This document shows, in pieces, positions 32,588-40,352 of a stretch of DNA of 64,000 nucleotides. The translations under genes and the position numbers were made by a program. The stretch comes from Faecalibacterium sp. I3-3-89 (GTDB lineage: Bacteria; Bacillota; Clostridia; Oscillospirales; Ruminococcaceae). The notes below the pieces were generated by a model, which saw nothing but the letters and a program-made list of their open reading frames with translations, made no database searches and had not been told where the DNA came from. The stretch spans positions 1,488,001 through 1,552,000 of the forward strand of contig NZ_CP094468.1 of the NCBI RefSeq assembly GCF_023347275.1, written 5' to 3'. Every line of letters begins with the position of its first letter. Positions within the stretch are counted from its first letter, which is position 1.

Positions 32588-32660
32588 ACAGGCCCTCCTG
32601 TTCTCAGAAAAGATTCTTCTCAGCGCTTATTCTTTGCGCTTTTATTGGAAAATAACCTCT

Positions 32661-32712
32661 CAGTCCGCGCTTTGGCGCGGCCAGCTCCCCCAGCGAGGGG
32701 AGCCAGATCAAG
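32661..32712 (-). repeat. Solo end fragment of the interspersed repeat
   Basis: The minus strand reads GGCTCCCCTCGCTGGGGGAGC, then CTGGCCGCGCCAAAGCGCGG and CTGAGAGG. This parallels the left end of copy A (GGCTCCCC...GGGGGAGCTGGCGCGG...CTGAGAGG). The rest of the element is absent. It lies between the rpmA terminator and obgE. Confidence 0.55.
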
Positions 32713-32728
32713 GAAGAAGAAATTCATC

Positions 32729-32759
32729 AAAAAGAGCCGGGCCACGAGGGTCCGGCTCT
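32729..32759 (-). terminator. Terminator between rpmA and obgE
   Basis: Minus-strand stem AGAGCCGG / CCGGCTCT with loop ACCCTCGTGGC, then TTTTTGATG, about 25 nt after the rpmA stop. obgE expression would need read-through or its own promoter. Confidence 0.8.
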
Positions 32760-32784
32760 CTGTGTTGCAGATTTTAGGAAGAAG

Positions 32785-33036
32785 TTACTGCTTGACGCTG
32801 CACTTCTTGCCGCTCTTGCCCACGCGCTCGAAACGAACGGTGCCATCGACCAGAGCAAACAGGGTATCATCGCTGCCCTTGCCGACATTCTCACCCGGCT
32901 GGATGTGAGTGCCGCGCTGGCGAACGAGGATGTTGCCGGCCAGAACGAACTGACCATCTGCACGCTTGGTGCCCAGACGCTGAGCCGCAGAATCACGGCC
33001 ATTCTTGGTGCTGCCTACGCCCTTTTTATGTGCCAT
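32785..33036 (-). CDS. rpmA: 50S ribosomal protein L27
   Basis: The 83-aa L27 has the usual core SKNGRDS-type region ([17 protein letters not shown]), [16 protein letters not shown] and a basic end. It begins [13 protein letters not shown] directly after AGGAGGT, so it lacks the N-terminal extension that Prp protease cleaves in most Firmicutes. No prp gene separates it from rplU (17-bp gap). Confidence 0.96.
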   Translation of the reverse strand: MAHKKGVGSTKNGRDSAAQRLGTKRADGQFVLAGNILVRQRGTHIQPGENVGKGSDDTLFALVDGTVRFERVGKSGKKCSVKQ

Positions 33037-33053
33037 TGTAATATACCTCCTAC

Positions 33054-33365
33054 TTAGCCGTTGATCGCAGTGATCTCAACCTTGGTGAAGGGCTGACGAT
33101 GGCCCATGCGGCGAGCACTGTGCTTCTTTGCGCGATAGGTGATGATGTTCAGCTTCTTGCCCTTGCCATTCTTGATGACCTTAGCAGAAACGGAAGCGCC
33201 CTCAACAACAGGAGCGCCAACCTTGACCGAACCCTCCTCGCCGACAGCGAGAACCTGATCAAACTTCACTTCGGAGTCGGCCTCAACGTCCAGCTTCTCG
33301 ATGTAGACGATGTCGCCCTGCTCCACGCGGTACTGCTTACCGCCGGTAACAATGATTGCGTACAT
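33054..33365 (-). CDS. rplU: 50S ribosomal protein L21
   Basis: The 103-aa L21 begins [18 protein letters not shown] and has the C-terminal [20 protein letters not shown] use the ATG at 33365 with AAAGGA upstream. An ATG three codons earlier (33374) is a poorer match to the family. The leader 33366-33454 is GC-rich and contains GGCCCCTGTGAGGGCC, a hairpin that could be an autoregulatory L21 leader. I could not confirm that family by eye. Confidence 0.96.
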   Translation of the reverse strand: MYAIIVTGGKQYRVEQGDIVYIEKLDVEADSEVKFDQVLAVGEEGSVKVGAPVVEGASVSAKVIKNGKGKKLNIITYRAKKHSARRMGHRQPFTKVEITAING

Positions 33366-33454
33366 TTTGTTCATTCCTTTTCGTTGTACTCGCTGGTCGT
33401 AAAGGCAGGCCCTCACAGGGGCCATTTGAGGCGCCCACACCAAGCGGCTAGAAT

Positions 33455-33483
33455 AGTATAGCAAAAAAGCGTGCGGATTTCAA
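33455..33483 (-). promoter_or_regulatory. Promoter for rplU-rpmA
   Basis: Minus-strand TTGAAA (33478-33483), 17-nt spacer, TATACT (33455-33460) with an extended TGC. It is 90 nt before rplU. Confidence 0.8.
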
Positions 33484-33513
33484 GAGGAAAATCCCGCTTT
33501 TTCGGAAATATTT

Positions 33514-34557
33514 TCAGTTTTTCTCCGCCAGCTTCTCCTTCAGCATCTGCTTCACCTGCTCGTTATATGCGTTGGTGCGCTCGATGAAAAGCTTGCGGGG
33601 GCTGGACGCCACCAGCTGCTCCTGCTCAAGGACAAGCTCCGGCTGCGCTTTGTGCACCTTCGCCAGAAGGGTGCGGTTCTCCGCCGTCAGGGCCAACGTC
33701 ACCATGAGCGGCTTGCCTTTATACTTCCGGGTCAGGAAGATCTCCAGCGCCACGCCGCCCACGACGGCCGCTGCCGCCACTAGCTGGGAGGCGCGCAGGC
33801 CCAGCGACGGCACCAGCAGCAGGCTGTCGGTGCGGAGGCCCTCGATCCAGAAGCGGCCTGCGCCGTACCAGATGAGATAGCGCAGGGCGATGTCGCCGTT
33901 GAACTTCCGCTTCTTGATGTACGCCGTCAGCAGGGCCAGACCCACGAAGCACCAGATGCTTTCGTAGAGGAAGGTGGGGTGGACGGGCATCGCGGGGTCG
34001 ATGGTGACGCCCTTGGGCACCGTAACGGTGCTGCCCATCAGGTATTCCTCCGTCGCCTCGCTGAACATCCCCCACGGCAGGGTGGTGTTGCAGCCGAAGG
34101 CCTCCTGATTGAAGAAGTTGCCCCAGCGGCCGCAGCCCTGTCCGATGAGGAATCCCATGCCGGCGAGGTCGAACATGGGCAGCACCGGCACACCCCGCCA
34201 CTTGCAGGCCAGACCACCGAACACGAAAGCGCCGATGATGCCGCCGTAGATGGCCAGACCGCCATCCCGGACAGCCAGCACATCCCAGATGGTATCATAA
34301 TTATAGGGTGCCATCGCCACATAATACAGGCGGGCGCTGGCGATGCCCAGCACCACACCGACGAGGATGACGTCCACCATCGCGTCGGCGTCGATGCCGA
34401 ACTCGGTGCAGCGGCGGAACGCGAACACCAGCGCAAGGCAGAGGCCGAAGGCGATGCAGACGCCATACCAATAAATATCGGCCCCGCCGATGCTGAAGGC
34501 CACACGGTCCAGCTCAAAGCTGAGGCCAAGGCCCGGGAACTGTACCAGATTCGTCAT
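33514..34557 (-). CDS. lgt: Prolipoprotein diacylglyceryl transferase
   Basis: Membrane enzyme that lipidates lipobox cysteines with diacylglycerol from phosphatidylglycerol. The Lgt signature GQGCGRWGNFFNQEAFG is present near residue 140, and seven or so membrane segments are visible. At 347 aa it is longer than the usual 260-300 aa, because of a C-terminal cytoplasmic tail (about 275-347) rich in Lys/Glu. The start overlaps the M16 peptidase stop by 4 bp. Confidence 0.93.
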   Translation of the reverse strand: MTNLVQFPGLGLSFELDRVAFSIGGADIYWYGVCIAFGLCLALVFAFRRCTEFGIDADAMVDVILVGVVLGIASARLYYVAMAPYNYDTIWDVLAVRDGGLAIYGGIIGAFVFGGLACKWRGVPVLPMFDLAGMGFLIGQGCGRWGNFFNQEAFGCNTTLPWGMFSEATEEYLMGSTVTVPKGVTIDPAMPVHPTFLYESIWCFVGLALLTAYIKKRKFNGDIALRYLIWYGAGRFWIEGLRTDSLLLVPSLGLRASQLVAAAAVVGGVALEIFLTRKYKGKPLMVTLALTAENRTLLAKVHKAQPELVLEQEQLVASSPRKLFIERTNAYNEQVKQMLKEKLAEKN

Positions 34558-35864
34558 TCTTCTGTCTCCTCTTCTTCCTCATCGCCGACCGTGCCGTCCG
34601 GCTCGATGCGCATCATGGCCATCCGCTCCGGGCGGAGGATGTGCTGCAGGGCCGCGTCGGCATCCTCTGCCGTCAGGCCTGCCAGCATGGTGATCTGCTG
34701 GGCCACGGTCTGGCCTGCCAGCGCGAAATCCGCCATCTGGCTGGCCGAATCCTCGACATTTTCCAGATTTTCGATGAGCTGGCCGTATTTTTCGTTTTTG
34801 CAGAGGGTGAAGATCTCCCGGTCAACCCCCTCGCGCCGCACCCGCTCGATCTCGTCCAGCAGAAGCTGGCGGACGGTGTCGGGGGCGTCGCTCTCGCCGG
34901 TGAAGAGGATGCAGCAGCACCCCTCCACCCGCAGCACCTCGCCGCCGAAGCCCGGGTTGGTCAGGCCCTCGTCGTAGAGGCGGCGGTAGAGCGGCGACAT
35001 CCCGCCGCAGATGCAGCAGAGGATAAGCTCGTACAGCATCTCGCTGCGCAGGTCGCCGAAGGGCAGCGGCTCTTCCTTGAAGCCCAGACCGAAGCAGGGT
35101 TTGGCGATGGGCATGGCGATGGTCTTTTCCGCCGCCGCCAGCGTCATGGGTTCGGGGCGGAGCAGCCGCTCCACCTTTTCCGCCGGGCGCTCGTCCATCA
35201 GGCCGTGGCGGGCACAGGCCGCGAGGATCTGCTCCATGCTGGTGTTGCCCGCTGCGGCCAGCACCATATTGCCCGGGGCATAGAAAGCCCTGCAGCAGTC
35301 GTAGAGCATCCCGGGGGTTATCTCGGCAATGCTCTCCACCGTGCCCGCAATGTCGCTGCGGATGGGGTGGCTGTGGTACAGGCACTCGCACAGGCCAGTG
35401 ATGAGCCGCCAGTCAGGGCTGTCATCGTACATCTTGATCTCCTGCCCGATGATGCCCTGCTCCTTGGCGATGGTCTGCTCGGTAAAGTAGGGGCGTCCCA
35501 CCATGCCCAGCAGCACGTCAAGGCTCTCGTCCAGCTGTTCTGTGGCCGTAAAGAGATAGCAGGTGCGGTCGAAAGCGGTGAAGGCATTGGCGTTGGCGCC
35601 GGTCTTGGCAAACTTTGCAAAGGCGTCGCCGTCCTCATCCTCAAACATCTTGTGCTCGAGGAAATGGGCCACACCGGCGGGCAGATGTACCTCCCGCTCC
35701 CCCAGCCGGAAGTCCCGGTCGATGGAGCCGAAGCGGGTTGCATAGATGACATGGGTGCCGGAGTAGCCCGGCATGGGGCGGACGAGGACAGTCAGCCCCG
35801 AGGGCAGGGTCTGCCACTGGTCTGCGGCGGTGCGTTCCAGCACGCTCCGGGTGTTCTCAGCCAT
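34554..35864 (-). CDS. M16-family zinc metallopeptidase, active partner (YmfH-like)
   Basis: Insulinase/pitrilysin family protein of 436 aa. The inverted zinc motif is intact as HFLEH near residue 67 and is followed by the downstream Glu in AKEQGIIGQEIKMYDDSP. It pairs with the inactive M16 protein encoded upstream, the genes overlapping by 8 bp, like YmfF/YmfH or other two-subunit M16 enzymes. Substrates of such clostridial pairs are unknown; a role in peptide processing or a cyclic-peptide maturation system is possible but not supported by neighbours here. Confidence 0.88.
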   Translation of the reverse strand: MAENTRSVLERTAADQWQTLPSGLTVLVRPMPGYSGTHVIYATRFGSIDRDFRLGEREVHLPAGVAHFLEHKMFEDEDGDAFAKFAKTGANANAFTAFDRTCYLFTATEQLDESLDVLLGMVGRPYFTEQTIAKEQGIIGQEIKMYDDSPDWRLITGLCECLYHSHPIRSDIAGTVESIAEITPGMLYDCCRAFYAPGNMVLAAAGNTSMEQILAACARHGLMDERPAEKVERLLRPEPMTLAAAEKTIAMPIAKPCFGLGFKEEPLPFGDLRSEMLYELILCCICGGMSPLYRRLYDEGLTNPGFGGEVLRVEGCCCILFTGESDAPDTVRQLLLDEIERVRREGVDREIFTLCKNEKYGQLIENLENVEDSASQMADFALAGQTVAQQITMLAGLTAEDADAALQHILRPERMAMMRIEPDGTVGDEEEEETEE

Positions 35865-37140
35865 TCTCGTCTCCCTCCTCTCTCGTCAGCAGGCAGCTCA
35901 CCGACAGGGTGAACTGCCGGAGGATGTCCCGCACCTCTTCCTTGGTCACGGCCAGCAGGGCGCGGCGGGCGTCGTCCGGCGTCTGCACCGGGCCGCCCCG
36001 CAGCACCTCCATATAGTACCACGTCTCGATGCCGCCCAGCGTATCTTCGAGGCCGTTCATCCCGGCCAGCAGGCCCCGGCGGCAGTCTTCCAGCTCCTCG
36101 TCGGTGATGGGGCCGTCGCAGAGGTCTTTCAGCTCTTTGAGCACGGCTGCCTCGGCCCGGGCCGCGTCCGCGTGCTCGACTCCGCTGTTGACGGCCATGC
36201 TGCCCGTAAAGCTCTGGAAAGAGGACGAGCAGTAATAGCACAGATGGTCCCGCTCCCGGACGTTCAGGAAGAGGCGGCTGGTGACGCTGCCGCCGTAGAG
36301 AGCCATCGCCAGCCGGACTGCGGCCAGCTGGCCGGGCTGCATGGGCTGGCCCAGCGTGAAGAGCATACAGAGCTTGGCCTGCGTGGTGTCGAAGTGCTCC
36401 ACTCGGCGCACCGGCTCCCGCCGGGGCATGGCGATGTTCTCCGCCCGGGGCAGCGGGACGCGGTCGAGGGCCGAAAGCTCGGCCAGCAGGGCATCCTGCA
36501 CAGCGGCGGTGCTGGCCTCGTCACAGCCCAGCACGATCAGCTCGATGTTCGCCGTCCGGAGCATCTCGTCATAAGCCTCGGTCAGCATCTCAGGCGTCAG
36601 GCTGTCTACCTCTTCCAGATAGCCCTCCTGCCGGACACCGGCGGGGCTGTCGCCGAAAAATTCCCGGTTGGCCTGCCGCTGGCAGTAGAGCCGCTTGTCG
36701 TTCACTTCGTCTTCCAGCGCCTTTTTCAGCATCTGTTTCTCGATGCCCACGGCCTCAGGGTCGAAGGTTCCGCCCACGAAATAGGGGTGGAAGGCTGTGC
36801 CCAGCGCCAGTGCGGCGTACTCCTGCGTCAGCTTCTCCCCTTCCAGCGCGAACTGGTCCTTGATGCCGGTGATGCTGACGCAGAGGTTGTGGCTGCATCC
36901 CATCGGGCGGGCGTCCACCGTCAGGTCGGCACCATAGAGGCGGGCCAGCTTCTTGGTCAGCTGGGTCATATCGGGGCAGTCGGCATAGCCCCGCTCCATC
37001 ACCAGCGGCAGCAGTGCGTGGGCCGTGGCCGTTTCGCGGCGGGCCGGGAACGCAAAGTGGATGCTGATGCGGCAGCGATTGAATTTCTGCGCGGCGTCAT
37101 ACGAGAGATGGACGCCGGGCGCGATCTGGGTTCGTTTCAA
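35857..37140 (-). CDS. M16-family peptidase-like protein, inactive partner (YmfF-like)
   Basis: A 427-aa M16 homologue. The position of the HxxEH motif reads HALLPLVMERG, so zinc ligands are missing, as is normal for the non-catalytic subunit of M16 pairs. The C-terminal domain carries LFLNVRERDHLCYYC, the R/Y region that helps substrate binding in partners. I choose a TTG start at 37140 (KRTQIAPGVHLSY) with AAAGGA upstream. The extended frame to 37344 is not conserved-looking and overlaps the VanY-like gene. The gene overlaps its active partner by 8 bp. Confidence 0.85.
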   Translation of the reverse strand: MKRTQIAPGVHLSYDAAQKFNRCRISIHFAFPARRETATAHALLPLVMERGYADCPDMTQLTKKLARLYGADLTVDARPMGCSHNLCVSITGIKDQFALEGEKLTQEYAALALGTAFHPYFVGGTFDPEAVGIEKQMLKKALEDEVNDKRLYCQRQANREFFGDSPAGVRQEGYLEEVDSLTPEMLTEAYDEMLRTANIELIVLGCDEASTAAVQDALLAELSALDRVPLPRAENIAMPRREPVRRVEHFDTTQAKLCMLFTLGQPMQPGQLAAVRLAMALYGGSVTSRLFLNVRERDHLCYYCSSSFQSFTGSMAVNSGVEHADAARAEAAVLKELKDLCDGPITDEELEDCRRGLLAGMNGLEDTLGGIETWYYMEVLRGGPVQTPDDARRALLAVTKEEVRDILRQFTLSVSCLLTREEGDENG

Positions 37141-37160
37141 TGTTCTATCGTCCTTTTGTG

Positions 37161-37967
37161 TTATTTCGTTTGTTCCAGCGCCAGATACTCTTCCAGCGAG
37201 AGGCCCGAGGCACGGATGGCGAGGGCGTTGTCCCTGCCCACATACCGCCAGTGCCACGGCTCGAACACCATGCCGGTGGCGGCCTGACGCTCCTGCGGCC
37301 AACGCAGGATGAAGCCGTACTCGGCCGCATAGGCCTCCAGCCACTCGTAGGCGCGGGTGTCGGCGAAGCCGGTGTTCTCCTCAAGGCTGTCCGCTGCGAG
37401 GATGTCGGCGGCGTAGCCGGTGGCGTACTCGCTGGCCTCCGGCGCGGGCTGGACGGTGGCGGCCTTGGCGGCAGCGGCCTCTTCCTTGCTTCCGGCCTCC
37501 CGGTAGCTCTGGACTGCGGCCTCATAGGCGCTCTGGCGGGCGGCGGCGTCCTGATGGCCCGCCGTCAGCACCAGCTCGATCCCATCCTGCCGCGCAGCCT
37601 CCGCCATCTGGCGGTAAGCTGCGGCGGCCTCGGCCTCCAGCGAAACGCCGGTGGCCTCGTCGGCCACGGCAAGCTCCGGCGTCGGCTCTTCCGCCAGGGG
37701 CAGGTTCCCATTCACCAGCACAAGACGGGCGTCGGAGAGGTCTGTCTCTGCGCCGCCCGTATACTCCCGGGCCTCGAAAGCCGTCGGCGGCGCGATGAGG
37801 GCGTAGGCCTTCGGCAGCAGCCAGAGGATGCCGCCGGTCATCACGGCCATCATCGCGCCGCAGCTGAGCAGAAAGACCGTCCAGTTGCGCACGAGGCGGA
37901 TGCGGTGTCTCCGGCGGCGCTGGGCCGGCGGCAGCGTGCGGCGGGGTTCGGGTCGATTTTGCTCCAT
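37161..37967 (-). CDS. VanY-like M15B D,D-carboxypeptidase homologue with altered zinc site
   Basis: A 268-aa membrane-anchored protein: basic tail, TM at about 26-50, an Ala-rich linker, then an M15B domain (about 150-260). The last zinc motif is intact (FEPWHWRYVG). The first motif, normally SEHxTGxAxD, reads SEYATGYAAD: His is Tyr, a single CAC-to-TAC change, although the Asp remains. The upstream SGYRS-like motif reads TAGHQDAAARQ. It may therefore bind rather than cut peptidoglycan. It has its own promoter at 38024-38052 and heads the M16-lgt operon. Confidence 0.85.
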   Translation of the reverse strand: MEQNRPEPRRTLPPAQRRRRHRIRLVRNWTVFLLSCGAMMAVMTGGILWLLPKAYALIAPPTAFEAREYTGGAETDLSDARLVLVNGNLPLAEEPTPELAVADEATGVSLEAEAAAAYRQMAEAARQDGIELVLTAGHQDAAARQSAYEAAVQSYREAGSKEEAAAAKAATVQPAPEASEYATGYAADILAADSLEENTGFADTRAYEWLEAYAAEYGFILRWPQERQAATGMVFEPWHWRYVGRDNALAIRASGLSLEEYLALEQTK

Positions 37968-38023
37968 GATGCAGCTTCCTTCCTCTTGTTCGGCGTTCGC
38001 CCGGGGTGCAGGCAGATAGTTAC

Positions 38024-38052
38024 ATTATACACCCCTTTTCTCCGGGTGTAAA
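38024..38052 (-). promoter_or_regulatory. Promoter with embedded inverted repeat for VanY-like-M16-lgt operon
   Basis: Minus-strand TTTACA (38047-38052), 17-nt spacer, TATAAT (38024-38029). The perfect inverted repeat TACACCC (38044-38050, minus strand) / GGGTGTA (38028-38034) fills the spacer and touches both hexamers, as an operator would. Confidence 0.7.
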
Positions 38053-38082
38053 CGGCAGGCCCTGTAAAAAAATTGTGTACGC

Positions 38083-38126
38083 AAAAAAGCCGCCGCACCG
38101 GCGCAGAGCGCACGGCACGGCGGCTT
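38083..38126 (-). terminator. Terminator after lysC
   Basis: Minus-strand stem AAGCCGCCGTGCC / GGTGCGGCGGCTT followed by TTTTTT, 13 nt after the lysC stop. It ends the threonine operon. Confidence 0.85.
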
Positions 38127-38138
38127 CTATAGCCTTTT

Positions 38139-39338
38139 TTACTCGAACAGCATATCGTGGATGGCGCTGACTGCCTTATCGGCGTCCTCGCGGTCGATGA
38201 TGCAGGAGATCTTGATCTCGCTGGTGGAGATCATCTTGATGTTGATGTTGTTGTTGGACATGGCCTCGAACATCTTGGAGGCCACGCCGCTGTGGCTCTG
38301 CATACCGGCACCCACGATGGACACCTTGGCGCAGGTCTCGTCGCAGGTGATCTGATCGAAGTGTGCGCCCTCGCGCAGGGCGCGCATGGCAGTCTCCGCC
38401 TCGCTCTCAGCGCAGGTGAAGCTGATGTCCTTCTTGCCGTCGCGGCCGGTGGACTGCAGGATGATGTCCACATTGATGTTCTTCTGGGCCAGCAGGCCGA
38501 AGATCTTGAAGCTGGTGCCCGGCTCATCGGGAACATTCAGGATAGTGATAACAGCAACATCGGTGTCCTTTGCGACACCCTTGATCAGCATACCTTCCAC
38601 GTCTTTTACAACCTCCTTGACGACCGTGCCGGGCACGGGGTTCAGGCTGGAGAGGACCTCCAGCTCCACATTATACTTCTTGGCCAGCTCCACGCTGCGG
38701 TTGTTGAGCACCTGTGCGCCGAGAGAGGCCAGCTCCAGCATCTCGTCAAAGGTGATCTCGTCCAGCTTGCGGGTGTTGCGCACCTTGCGGGGGTCGGCCG
38801 TGTAAACGCCCTCCACATCCGTGAAGATCTGGCAGCGGTCGGCGTGCAGGGCTGCCGCGATGGCGACGGCGCTGGTGTCCGAGCCGCCACGGCCCAGCGT
38901 GGTGATGTCGTCCAGCTTGTTCAGGCCCTGGAAGCCTGCCACGACGACGACGCGGTTGCGCTCCAGCTCCGAAGAGATGCGCTCGGTCTCCAGCTTGGTG
39001 ATGCGGGCCTTGGTGTAGGCACGGTCGGTGCGGAAACCCGCCTGCCAGCCGGTCAGGCTGGTGGCGTGGCAGCCCAGTTCGTTCAGGGCCATGGCCAGCA
39101 GGGAGATGCTGATCTCTTCGCCTGCGGCCAGCAGCATATCCATCTCACGGGCAGAAGGGTTGTGGGTGATCTCTGCTGCCTTTGCGATAAGGTCATCGGT
39201 GGTGTCGCCCTGTGCGGACACCACCACGACCACGTCATTTCCCGCGTTGTGGGTGTTGGCCACGATGCGGGCCACGTTGAAGATACGGTCCCGGTCCTTC
39301 ACCGAAGAACCGCCGAACTTCTGTACGATCAACGCCAT
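38139..39338 (-). CDS. lysC: Aspartate kinase
   Basis: First enzyme of the aspartate pathway: phosphorylates L-aspartate. The 399-aa protein has the amino-acid kinase signature VQKFGGSSVKD at its start and RGGSDTSAVAIAAAL near residue 155. Two C-terminal ACT domains follow (about 260-399), which usually mean feedback control by lysine and/or threonine. It is last in the ACT-hom-thrB-lysC operon, with a GGAGAG Shine-Dalgarno. Confidence 0.96.
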   Translation of the reverse strand: MALIVQKFGGSSVKDRDRIFNVARIVANTHNAGNDVVVVVSAQGDTTDDLIAKAAEITHNPSAREMDMLLAAGEEISISLLAMALNELGCHATSLTGWQAGFRTDRAYTKARITKLETERISSELERNRVVVVAGFQGLNKLDDITTLGRGGSDTSAVAIAAALHADRCQIFTDVEGVYTADPRKVRNTRKLDEITFDEMLELASLGAQVLNNRSVELAKKYNVELEVLSSLNPVPGTVVKEVVKDVEGMLIKGVAKDTDVAVITILNVPDEPGTSFKIFGLLAQKNINVDIILQSTGRDGKKDISFTCAESEAETAMRALREGAHFDQITCDETCAKVSIVGAGMQSHSGVASKMFEAMSNNNINIKMISTSEIKISCIIDREDADKAVSAIHDMLFE

Positions 39339-39423
39339 ATCTTGTCACTCTCCTCTTTTTGCTCCCTCAGTGTCTGAGGGGTACACCGGGCGGAAGCGGT
39401 CTTGCACTTCCTCTCCCTGTCTA

Positions 39424-40329
39424 TCATTCCACTGTCGCACCGGTGTTGTCGGCATCCAGCCGCAGCAGTGTAAATGCTTCACATCCGTCCAAGCCCTCCA
39501 GCAGCTCGAGGCCTTTTTCCAGCTTGGAGTAGAATTTTTCGGCGCTGGCCTTCTCTGCCACCGCCATCACGGTGCTGCCCGCGCCCGAGACGTATACCGC
39601 CTTTGCGCCGCAGAGCCGCGCCATGTCGAAGACTTCCTTCGAGCCGGGCATCAGGGGCATCCGGTAGGGCTGGTGGAGCTTATCTTCGGTGGCGATGGCC
39701 AGCAGGTCGTGGCGTCCCTCACAGAACGCCGCCGGGATGAGGGCTGCACGGGACAGGTTATACACCGCATCCTTGTGAGTGACCTCTTTCGGCAGGGCCG
39801 CACGGGCGGCCTCGGTCAGCAGCTTGTAGTCGGGCACGATGGCCGCGAAGCAGAGGCTCTCGTCCACGTCCCGCTTGACGGAGTAGACCACGCCGTCCTC
39901 GAAGACGCTGCTGGTCAGGCCGCCCAGAAGGGCCGGTGCCACGTTATCGGGGTGGCCCTCGATGGAGGTGGCCAGCGTCAGCAGCTCCTGCGTGTTGAGC
40001 ACATCGCCCAGCATCCGGTTCGCGCCCAGCAGGCCCGCGATGATGCAGGCCGAGGACGAGCCGAGGCCCCGGGCCATGGGGATGGCGTTGGTCTGGACGA
40101 GCTTGAGGGGCGGCATGGTCTTGCCCACCTTGTCGAACAGGCCCTTGGCCGAGCGATAGACCAGATTGCTCTCGCCCCGGGGGATACGGGTGCCGTCCGC
40201 CGCCGAGATGTCCAGATGGTCGCTCTCTTCAAATGTCACCGTGTTGTACAGCGTCACCGCGAGGCCCAGTGCATCGAAGCCGGAGCCGATATTGGCGCTG
40301 GTCGCCGGGACGGAAACTTTGATCTTCAT
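39424..40329 (-). CDS. thrB: Homoserine kinase
   Basis: GHMP kinase that phosphorylates homoserine on the way to threonine. The ATP loop PMARGLGSSSACIIAG (residues about 86-101) is intact, as are KVSVPATSANIGSGFDALG at the N-terminus and the GAGSTVMA C-terminal motif. At 301 aa it is normal. It sits between hom and lysC. An 85-nt gap before lysC includes a small hairpin CCCCTCAGACACTGAGGG (39364-39381). Confidence 0.96.
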   Translation of the reverse strand: MKIKVSVPATSANIGSGFDALGLAVTLYNTVTFEESDHLDISAADGTRIPRGESNLVYRSAKGLFDKVGKTMPPLKLVQTNAIPMARGLGSSSACIIAGLLGANRMLGDVLNTQELLTLATSIEGHPDNVAPALLGGLTSSVFEDGVVYSVKRDVDESLCFAAIVPDYKLLTEAARAALPKEVTHKDAVYNLSRAALIPAAFCEGRHDLLAIATEDKLHQPYRMPLMPGSKEVFDMARLCGAKAVYVSGAGSTVMAVAEKASAEKFYSKLEKGLELLEGLDGCEAFTLLRLDADNTGATVE

Positions 40330-40352
40330 AGCTGTTCCCTCTCCTCTTCCGC

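Noticed and set aside
33366..33454. L21 leader riboregulator upstream of rplU.
   Set aside because: A GC-rich hairpin is visible, but I could not match the Rfam family structure by eye, so it is mentioned only in the rplU entry.
39364..39381. Hairpin CCCCTCAGACACTGAGGG between thrB and lysC as an attenuator.
   Set aside because: It is short, lacks a U-run and has no visible leader peptide or alternative pairing.
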